6,424 bases of DNA from JBLHLB01 sp047618505 (lineage in GTDB: Bacteria; Planctomycetota; UBA1135; GCA-002686595): assembly GCA_047618505.1 (NCBI GenBank), contig JBLHLB010000243.1:1-6424 (forward strand), written 5' to 3'. Position numbers and translations under genes: made by a program. The notes under the pieces were generated by a model. The model saw nothing but the letters and a program-made list of their open reading frames with translations. It searched no databases and was not told where the DNA came from. This document shows positions 1 through 5,647 of the stretch, piece after piece (position 1 is the first letter of the stretch; the number at the start of each line of letters is the position of its first letter).

Positions 1-158
1 TTGAGACTTGAAATGCCCGGTTCAACGCTTCACGGCATTGAGCTCGATCTTCCCGGTTCAACGCCACACGGCGTTGAGACGCTCCATGCCCGGTTCAACG
101 CCTGACGGCGTTGAGCTCGATCTGCCCGGTTCAACGCCTGACGGCGTTGAGACATCAC
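1..158. repeat. Tandem palindromic repeat array upstream of pyrB (truncated at left edge)
   Basis: Four palindromic units are visible, plus the tail of a fifth at bases 1-5. Each reads CCCGGTTCAACGCC-N4-GGCGTTGAG. Left arms TCAACGCC start at 22, 58, 95 and 131. Right arms GGCGTTGA start at 34, 70, 107 and 143. Units 2-4 have perfect 8-bp stems with 4-nt loops (acac, tgac, tgac); unit 1 has diverged, with one mismatch and one wobble. Two spacer types alternate: a 10-nt type beginning AC and ending ATG (6-15, 79-88, 152-161) and a 9-nt type CTCGATCTK (43-51, 116-124). The real period is therefore a 73-bp dimer. The last 10-nt spacer ends in the pyrB start codon, so array and gene abut exactly. 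Function is unknown; each unit could form an RNA hairpin or be a protein-binding site. Confidence 0.93.
149..151 (+). promoter_or_regulatory. Weak ribosome binding site of pyrB inside the last palindrome
   Basis: GAG at 149-151 lies 7 nt before the ATG at 159 and is the only Shine-Dalgarno-like triplet there. Two of its three bases belong to the right arm of the fourth palindrome (143-150), so a hairpin 131-150 would partly hide it. The same GAG-N7-ATG arrangement occurs at 3/13 and 76/86 in the array. Confidence 0.4.
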
Positions 159-1490
159 ATGATCCGACACCTCGTCTCCGTCGACGACTTCTCGGTTCCG
201 GAGATTCTTGAACTCTTCGGACACGCTCGCCGTTTTGGTGAGGACCTGCGGGGTCACTCTGAACTATGCCGGGGGAGAATCTCTGCCAGCCTGTTTTTTG
301 AGCCGTCGACGCGTACGCGCTTGTCCTTCGAGTCAGCTATGCAACGCCTCGGCGGGGGTGTGCTGACGGCGGCAGACATGAAGAGCTCCAGTGCTGCCAA
401 GGGCGAATCGCTGGCAGACACTGTGCGAGTGGTCAGTGGGGCCTATGCGGACTTGATCATCCTGCGGCATCCGAGCGAAGGGGCGGCGCGCTTGGCCGTG
501 AAACACTCGACGGTGCCGGTGGTGAACGGGGGCGACGGAAGTCACGAGCATCCGACCCAGACGCTCTGCGACCTCTACACTCTTTGGATTGAAAAGGGCC
601 ACTTGGATGGGCTGGACGTAGTCCTGGCCGGGGACCTGCGTTACAGCCGCACGATTCATTCCTTCGTCTACGCCCTGGCGCGCTTTGGTGCCAACATCGT
701 GTGTGTGCCCCAGCCGGGGTTAGGTCTACCGCAATATGTCCTGCGGCGGCTGCGCGAGGAATACGCGACGGAACCCTTCCGTGCCGACGGTAGTAAGTTG
801 GGGGATCTGGCCAAGAACAGTGACGTTGTCTACATGACGCCGCAGAAACCCCACCAGCTCTCGCTCTTCACCGATAGCAGAGGTGTTCCGGTGGACCGGG
901 TGGACGCCGTCTACATGACCCGTCCCCAGACGGAGCGTTTCAAGGGTCAGGATACAACAGACGACTACATGCGCCTCGGCAAGGGTGTCATGGCCGCCGC
1001 ACCTCTGAAGGACGCCGTCGTGATGCATCCCCTCCCGCGGCGGGACGAAATCGCCCAGGACTTCGATGACGATCCGCGCTCGGTATATTTCGAGCAGGCG
1101 GCTCGAGGGGTACCTATTCGAATGGCCATTTTGGCTTTTCTCCTGGGTCAAATAACCCTGGAAGCGCGACCGCCGGAAGCCGTTTCTTCGCTCCTCAGTC
1201 TGGACCCCAAGGCCAACGGCTGTGGAAATCAGACCTGCATCAGCAACACGGAGGTGCGCCACAGTCAACGGGCCTTCCGCCTGACCTCTAGGGATCCCCT
1301 ACGCGTCTCCTGTGGATACTGCGATCAGGAGCTGAACGTGGGGGTCGTGGGGTGTTCGACGACCCAGAGTTTCCACCCCAAAGACTCTCCCTCGGCTCGC
1401 AAGATCAGAGCGGATCACCTGATCTTTTTCAGGGACGAAGCACAGGCCCGGGACGCGGGATTTTCCGCCTCCTTGGCGGCTCGAGACTAG
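159..1490 (+). CDS. pyrB: Aspartate carbamoyltransferase with fused PyrI-type zinc domain
   Basis: This enzyme condenses carbamoyl phosphate and aspartate to N-carbamoyl-aspartate, the committed step of pyrimidine synthesis, in the cytoplasm. The 443-residue product carries the family signatures: FEPSTRTR at 47-54 (carbamoyl-phosphate site), SSSAAKGESLADT around 76-88 with the mobile-loop Lys81, Arg103, HPTQTL at 131-136, GDLRYSRT at 158-165, TRPQTER at 254-260 (aspartate-binding Arg255 and Gln257) and HPLPR at 290-294. All expected catalytic residues seem present. A 27-residue displacement repeats VYMT (224-227 and 251-254). After about residue 345 there is an extra domain: Cys355-x4-Cys360-ISNTE and Cys385-x2-Cys388, matching the zinc half of the E. 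coli regulatory chain PyrI; the nucleotide-binding half is missing. The last 45 residues resemble an Ada-type metal-binding module without its cysteines. ATG 159 was chosen because the reading frame upstream is repeat DNA and the conserved protein starts here. Confidence 0.96.
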   Translation: MIRHLVSVDDFSVPEILELFGHARRFGEDLRGHSELCRGRISASLFFEPSTRTRLSFESAMQRLGGGVLTAADMKSSSAAKGESLADTVRVVSGAYADLIILRHPSEGAARLAVKHSTVPVVNGGDGSHEHPTQTLCDLYTLWIEKGHLDGLDVVLAGDLRYSRTIHSFVYALARFGANIVCVPQPGLGLPQYVLRRLREEYATEPFRADGSKLGDLAKNSDVVYMTPQKPHQLSLFTDSRGVPVDRVDAVYMTRPQTERFKGQDTTDDYMRLGKGVMAAAPLKDAVVMHPLPRRDEIAQDFDDDPRSVYFEQAARGVPIRMAILAFLLGQITLEARPPEAVSSLLSLDPKANGCGNQTCISNTEVRHSQRAFRLTSRDPLRVSCGYCDQELNVGVVGCSTTQSFHPKDSPSARKIRADHLIFFRDEAQARDAGFSASLAARD

Positions 1491-1539
1491 TGCTGCGCGG
1501 GGTTCTAGATCGCGCGGGTCGGAATAGCTGAGATCTGAC

Positions 1540-1588
1540 CGAGGGGGAGAGTTGTTCCCTCGCCGCCCCGGCCCATGGGCTGGGGCGG
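1540..1588. other. Two adjoining strong inverted repeats downstream of pyrB
   Basis: The first hairpin pairs CGAGGG (1540-1545) with CCCTCG (1557-1562), extendable by two G-T pairs. The second, immediately adjacent, is a 26-nt near-perfect palindrome: CCGCCCC (1563-1569) pairs with GGGGCGG (1582-1588), G1570 faces T1581, and the centre is GCCCATGGGC. No T-run follows on either side, so it is not a classical intrinsic terminator. It could still stall polymerase or protect the 3' end of the pyrB transcript, which ends 50-100 nt earlier. In GC-rich DNA some hairpins arise by chance, but a 13+13 palindrome is unlikely to. Confidence 0.6.
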
Positions 1589-1649
1589 ACCCTCCGGACA
1601 GCAATGTCGTTCCCCTAGGGATACCGCCTTGGCTCTGGAGCCGCGTGCC

Positions 1650-1673
1650 GCCTGGGACCCAGATAGTCCCGGC
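1650..1673. other. Bulged hairpin in the intergenic region
   Basis: GCC (1650-1652) and GGGAC (1654-1658) pair with GTCCC (1666-1670) and GGC (1671-1673). This gives eight base pairs with a single bulged T at 1653 and a 7-nt loop. It lies between smaller hairpins at 1597-1608 (GACA-GCAA-TGTC, a GNRA-type loop), 1631-1642 (GGCT-ctgg-AGCC) and 1682-1706. A structured RNA is possible but matches no RNA family I recognise. Confidence 0.4.
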
Positions 1674-2159
1674 GCTGGTGGTTCGAGCAAATTTTTGCCT
1701 AGCGAATCTGCTCCATCAGGGGGGAGGGGCGAGCGGCAGTGGCACAGAACCGAGCAACCCCGATCCCGCCGGGGAAAGGATCAATAAATAGTAAATGTGC
1801 GAAATCGCTCAATGACCCTGTTGGCGGGGCAAGACCCAACTCCTAGAGGCTCTGGCGGGTGCTAGGCATCGACCTCGATGGGCAAGGTGCGAAGACGCAC
1901 AGCCTCCACGAAATACCGCCCAACTAAGGAGTTGCCAGGCGGCATGGCTGTTGTAGGTGACCTGGGAACCACCAGTGTGACCCACTCGGGAATACCCCGA
2001 GCGCGCCTGGCTTGCCCCGACCCCAATTCCATGGAACAATTCACCCTGGCGCCCCCCACCTCAGCCGCCGCATCTGACGCCCACTGCAGTGGTGTGGCGC
2101 AATCTGAGCGTGCGCACAAGGGGTCCATTGCCCGACCGTTCCGCGGTTCGATCCAGAGC

Positions 2160-5100
2160 ATGCAGAAGACCATTCCCAAGAACGTTTTTCGGAGGCACGA
2201 GTCCACCGCCCAGCTAGGTTGCCAGGTGAGTAGCGTGCATCACGGGGGGGGGTCCCTGTCCTCGCTCCTCTTCACGGCCCTTGTAGCGGTCCCTCTGCTT
2301 ATGACCCTTGCTGCCTGTGGATCTGGTGGTGGGGGTGGGAATAGTTCGAACACCTCGGGCACTCCCGGTGACGAACTCAACAAGCCCGATGGGTCCGGAA
2401 CGTTCTTCGTCGACCCCAATTCGAATGGTCGCGCCTCGCGCATGCACATTGCAGAGGTCTTCTGGGGTCGCTTGGTGGATGTGCACGACATCGATGGTCA
2501 GACCGGTGCGATCGATCCCAGCCCGGCCTTCCGGGATTGGGTCATCAACGAGAACGTTTTAAGTGACGGTACCTCCTACGTGCTGGAGACGAACCCGATC
2601 ACTCAGCTGACGCGCCTGGTGATCCAGCGTGAGAAGGGGCTTCCGGCCGTGAACGGCGCGAGCTTTACTTCACTTCTAAACTCCGCCTCCGTCAACTTGC
2701 CGCCGATTCAGCCCAAGCACGATGACGGCACATCGACGGCGCCCTTCTCTCTGATGGCGCGTAACGCTTGCCTTGTGGTGCGCATCGACGACCTCATGGA
2801 CGATTCCGATGCGGACACTCTTGCGGACAAGGTGCGTTTGGTCACCGGCTACCGGCCTTCGCAGCCCTTTGCAGCGCGCGTCATCTTCGACCCGAACCAC
2901 GGCGGGATCGCCTACGATAACGAGTTCCACTCCTCGCGCATCCTGCTCGACATGACGGTGTCCGAAGCGGAGGCCGCCGCATCGACTCAGTCTCTGGTGG
3001 TGAATTCCCTGGGATTGCCGCCGAGCCTGCAGTCTTCGACGGACCCCAACGTGAGCCTGCGGATCCCAACCCAGATCGACTTTGCTACGGGACTCTTTGA
3101 GGTCCTGCAGAACGTTGGCGGCGGAGAGATGGATATGGACCTGAACGGTCCCATCGACAACACCTCGAGCACCCTCGACCTAGTGCGCGCCATGCGCGCC
3201 GGAAACGGTACCGACCAGAACAACGGCTTCATGCTCGACCTGAACCTTCCAGAGGTTCTGGGGAGTTGGCCCCTGTCAGTGACCGGAGCGGCAAACGATC
3301 CGGGTGGTGTGCTCGGCTTCGACTTCGTGATCGACCTGTCCTTCCAGACCCTGTGCCAAGCACGGCCCCTGGCAGGCAATATCATTCAGCTGGGGAACAA
3401 GTTCCTGGAGGTTACGGCCCCCGGCACCGTTCCCCAGGGTGGTGCGGTTCCCGGAGTGCGCGCCCGCGTGCTGACCTCTGACGGAATCAGCAACACGAAC
3501 CAGCTCCTCGGGGCTGGCCTGTTCCTCTCGACCTTTGACCCCTTCTCCGTGGTCGACTCCGGTTGTTGGGTGAGCTTCAATCCTCTGCCGGGGCAGTTCC
3601 CGACGACGGATGTTTCGCCCGATGTACAGGCGACGATTCGATTCAGTGAGCCGATGGACCCGACCTCTGTCGTGCCCTTCGACACGTTCCTCTTCGTGCG
3701 TGGAACCGCGGGCTCGCCCCCGACGGCGCGCGCCATCATTGTGGGGGAGGTGACTCCCTCAAGTGATCTGAAGGACTTCACCTACGAGCCCGTGTTGCCC
3801 CTGGCTCACAGCGGTGCCTCGGAGCCCTACCACGTGGAGATCATCGGCGGCCCCGGCGGCATGTCGGACTTGGCGGGCAACGTGCTCTCCGCCGTGCCGG
3901 ACTTCGTCGATTTCACCATCGATCCGAACGCCCCTTTCGAGGCGAACAACAGCATTGTTCTGCGCTTCAATGCGGTCGATGAGTTCGAGACGACGGCGGG
4001 CTACAACGACCTGCGCGGTCAGTTCTTCTACGACCTAGAGGCTGGCATCATCAAGCCGCGCCCGGTGGTCTTCCGTTCGGTCGCCGCAGACCGCACCAAC
4101 CCGGTGCCGTCGATCATGATTCCCTTCCCCCCGGGAATCCAGACGCCCTTGACTCCCCTGGGTAGCAAGCTGCAGACCCTGTGGCGTTATGCGGACCTTG
4201 GCTGGGCCGTTGACGACGAGACGAACTTCAACCTCGACGTCATTGGATTGAGTTGGGCACCCAGCGGTGGCAGCATTGTTGCTGACTTCTACGAGGAGTT
4301 CGAGATCCTCCTTTCCCACTCCACGAATCTGCCGGACGAGTCTCTCGGCGACTTCCTCTTGCCCTTGCACCAGTCCTCAGGACTGCTCACTTCGCCGTCC
4401 TTCTTCTCGGCAAACATCTTGCCGGACCAGCGCGACCCGAGTGCTTCGCAGAAGTCAGTGCACCCCCGCGCCGCCGGGTACACGATCGACCCGACGACGA
4501 TCTACCAGTCCTCCACGGGCACCTTCCTTGTGCCCTGGCCCATGAACCTTGGGGCCACTGAGCTGGAGAGTTACACCTGGCGCGACACAGCGATCACCTC
4601 GGTAGGGGGAGCGAACAACGCTGGTATCCCCATGGACATCGAGACTCGGCCCCCGCTTCTCCTGGACCCGCGCGAATCTGGGTCAGTGGCTGCTTCCGGT
4701 GCGATCCCGACATTCGGCCTACCGCTCTTGATGGAGTTCCGCTGCTATCCCTCTAACACCGGGATCGGCCTGAACCCCCTTGATATCTCCCTGGCGATCA
4801 ACTCTTCGGCGTTGCCGAACTTCCGCGCCTTCTCCAGTGGCGGCTTTGACACCTCCGGCAACAGGGTCGTAAAGGATCCGGATCTCGAGCTGGTGCCCTC
4901 CGGTGGATTCAACCCCGGTGGAAACCCCCCCGGATCTCCTACGGCGCGGACGGCGGACAACGCTTTCTACGTCGGCTTGATGGACGTCGTTACCCGCGTG
5001 AGCCGCGTGCACACGGTCTACCTGGATGCGATCTTGGCAGCGCCGAATTACTACACGCCGCGACTTGAGCCTTCGGTCAACGATCAGCCCCTGGGCGCGA

Positions 5101-5381
5101 GCCTGCTGATCGAGTACCGCGGAGCGACCAGCTTCGGCGCCACGGCAGGCGATGAGCCCTTCGACGGCCGTAGAATCGATCCCTATGGGAATCCTCGGAG
5201 CGACCTCGACAACTCGCTCGTCACCGTGAATTATCTCGACGGTGACGACACCTGGAATAACGACATCAACACTGTGGACGGAGCTCGCTTCCTTCAGATG
5301 CGGATGTCGTTCTTCAACAACGTTCAGGCGGGCACCAATGCCGTGCTGTCCGCGATCGGAATCGCCTACGAAAACGACTGA
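2160..5381 (+). CDS. Large secreted lipoprotein with bacterial Ig-like (Big_5-type) domain
   Basis: From ATG 2160 the product has 1073 residues. A hydrophobic stretch ends in a lipobox, TLAAC, with the lipidated Cys at residue 53. A Gly/Ser/Asn linker (GSGGGGGNSSNTSG) follows, so the protein is probably membrane-anchored and exposed outside the cytoplasm. Residues about 480-590 form a clear Big_5-type Ig-like domain: DVSPDVQATIRFSEPMDPTS, then FTYEP, then SDLAGN at 569-574. Residues 208-222 are aspartate-rich. The last ~110 residues (ASLLIEYRGA, RFLQMRMSFFNN) look like a separate beta-rich module. I see no enzymatic motif. The frame stays open back to 1878, but that part has no signal peptide character. 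The start is uncertain: ATG 2160 gives a long basic n-region but no useful ribosome site. GTG 2235 has AGGTGA five bases upstream and gives a compact 28-residue signal peptide lacking Lys/Arg. GTG 2226 is a third option. The gene call is firm; the function is unknown. Confidence 0.9.
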   Translation: MQKTIPKNVFRRHESTAQLGCQVSSVHHGGGSLSSLLFTALVAVPLLMTLAACGSGGGGGNSSNTSGTPGDELNKPDGSGTFFVDPNSNGRASRMHIAEVFWGRLVDVHDIDGQTGAIDPSPAFRDWVINENVLSDGTSYVLETNPITQLTRLVIQREKGLPAVNGASFTSLLNSASVNLPPIQPKHDDGTSTAPFSLMARNACLVVRIDDLMDDSDADTLADKVRLVTGYRPSQPFAARVIFDPNHGGIAYDNEFHSSRILLDMTVSEAEAAASTQSLVVNSLGLPPSLQSSTDPNVSLRIPTQIDFATGLFEVLQNVGGGEMDMDLNGPIDNTSSTLDLVRAMRAGNGTDQNNGFMLDLNLPEVLGSWPLSVTGAANDPGGVLGFDFVIDLSFQTLCQARPLAGNIIQLGNKFLEVTAPGTVPQGGAVPGVRARVLTSDGISNTNQLLGAGLFLSTFDPFSVVDSGCWVSFNPLPGQFPTTDVSPDVQATIRFSEPMDPTSVVPFDTFLFVRGTAGSPPTARAIIVGEVTPSSDLKDFTYEPVLPLAHSGASEPYHVEIIGGPGGMSDLAGNVLSAVPDFVDFTIDPNAPFEANNSIVLRFNAVDEFETTAGYNDLRGQFFYDLEAGIIKPRPVVFRSVAADRTNPVPSIMIPFPPGIQTPLTPLGSKLQTLWRYADLGWAVDDETNFNLDVIGLSWAPSGGSIVADFYEEFEILLSHSTNLPDESLGDFLLPLHQSSGLLTSPSFFSANILPDQRDPSASQKSVHPRAAGYTIDPTTIYQSSTGTFLVPWPMNLGATELESYTWRDTAITSVGGANNAGIPMDIETRPPLLLDPRESGSVAASGAIPTFGLPLLMEFRCYPSNTGIGLNPLDISLAINSSALPNFRAFSSGGFDTSGNRVVKDPDLELVPSGGFNPGGNPPGSPTARTADNAFYVGLMDVVTRVSRVHTVYLDAILAAPNYYTPRLEPSVNDQPLGASLLIEYRGATSFGATAGDEPFDGRRIDPYGNPRSDLDNSLVTVNYLDGDDTWNNDINTVDGARFLQMRMSFFNNVQAGTNAVLSAIGIAYEND
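2224..2229 (+). promoter_or_regulatory. Candidate ribosome binding site for an alternative GTG start at 2235
   Basis: AGGTGA matches the 3' half of the consensus AAGGAGGTGA and sits 5 nt before an in-frame GTG at 2235, which would place the lipobox Cys at residue 28. A stronger-looking GGAGG at 2191-2195 has no in-frame start codon at a suitable distance. TAAGGAG at 1925-1931 lies 12 nt before an in-frame ATG at 1944, but that start would bury the signal peptide about 100 residues inside the protein. Confidence 0.35.
2244..2252 (+). repeat. Run of nine G in the signal peptide coding region
   Basis: A (G)9 homopolymer encodes GGG just before the hydrophobic core of the lipoprotein signal peptide. 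Loss or gain of one G would throw all upstream starts out of frame with the lipoprotein, because the other two frames meet stops shortly upstream (TAG at 2215 and at 2231). It is therefore a potential slippage site or a sequencing-error-prone position. Confidence 0.9.
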
Positions 5382-5390
5382 CGCACGTTA

Positions 5391-5422
5391 GGGCCCGGGG
5401 AATTCCCGGGCTCGCTAAATTT
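5391..5422 (+). terminator. Probable intrinsic terminator after the large lipoprotein gene
   Basis: Ten bases after the TGA stop, GGGCCCGGG (5391-5399) pairs with CCCGGGCTC (5405-5413) around the loop GAATT, giving nine pairs including one G-T. The following sequence, GCTAAATTT, is only modestly T-rich; a stronger T5 run follows at 5436-5440. The position directly behind the stop supports a terminator role, separating this gene from the next lipoprotein. Confidence 0.65.
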
Positions 5423-5453
5423 CCACGCCTCGGTGTTTTTAGACATCGAAGCG

Positions 5454-5511
5454 CGCCCCGCACGGGGCGACCCCCCCTTCAATTTCAACGGTCTCGACGC
5501 CCGAAGGCGTC
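5454..5511. repeat. Two tetraloop hairpins in the gap between the lipoprotein genes
   Basis: CGCCCC-gcac-GGGGCG (5454-5469) and GACGCC-cgaa-GGCGTC (5496-5511) are perfect 6-bp stems with 4-nt loops. The second shares the CGCC-N4-GGCG core with the palindromes upstream of pyrB, though its flanks differ. A smaller GCCC-cttc-GGGC lies at 5565-5576. They may belong to the 5' untranslated region of the gene at 5648 or be dispersed palindromic elements. A C7 run at 5471-5477 separates them. Confidence 0.5.
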
Positions 5512-5633
5512 TTGGCCTGCTTCGGTTCCAGTCTTGCTGGGGCCGCCCCCTCATTCTGCTCCCCGCCCCTTCGGGCACAGCTCACAAGAAGGCTAGGTCG
5601 TCCGGATGCGCACTGCGTCCTGTCGCCTACCAC

Positions 5634-5637
5634 GGAG
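5634..5637 (+). promoter_or_regulatory. Ribosome binding site of the second lipoprotein gene
   Basis: GGAG at 5634-5637 is 10 nt upstream of ATG 5648. Together with the compact signal peptide that begins there, it fixes the start. Confidence 0.65.
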
Positions 5638-5647
5638 ACCCTCAACG

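Larger units (their letters stand above)
1491..2159. other. 669-nt region without a convincing gene
   Basis: Open frames exist on both strands, but none has a recognisable domain. In the + frame at 1878-2159 and the - frame at 1862-2206, roughly two thirds of codons end in G or C by my hand count, with no clear third-position bias. The stretch holds many short inverted repeats between 1540 and 1706, another at 1985-2001 (CTCGGG-aatac-CCCGAG), and one AT-rich island at 1781-1797 (TCAATAAATAGTAAATG) that could contain a promoter -10 element. I could not identify a matching -35 element. A promoter for the downstream lipoprotein is expected somewhere here, since that gene has no close upstream partner. 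Confidence 0.6.

Noticed and set aside
1..158. CRISPR array
   Set aside because: The regularly spaced palindromes look CRISPR-like at first, but the spacers are only 9-10 nt and are themselves repeated in two alternating types; no cas gene is in view.
1465..1479. Terminator formed by CCGCC-tcctt-GGCGG at the end of pyrB
   Set aside because: Short stem inside the coding region with no T-run after it.
1731..1780. Known structured RNA (cobalamin riboswitch on the - strand from GCCACTG, or RNase P from ACAGAA and GGGGAAAGG)
   Set aside because: Only short motif fragments match; the other conserved blocks of either family are absent.
1575..1787. 70-codon + strand frame starting inside the 26-nt palindrome
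   Set aside because: Low-complexity Gly/Ser/Arg/Pro product, no ribosome site, and its start codon is the centre of a hairpin.
1878..2159. N-terminal extension of the large lipoprotein
   Set aside because: The frame is open, but it would place the lipoprotein signal peptide about 100 residues inside the chain, which is incompatible with export.
1862..2206. 114-codon frame on the - strand opposite the lipoprotein 5' region
   Set aside because: No domain recognised, no clear third-position bias, and it overlaps the signal peptide region start of the lipoprotein. It could be a small unknown gene, but the evidence is insufficient.
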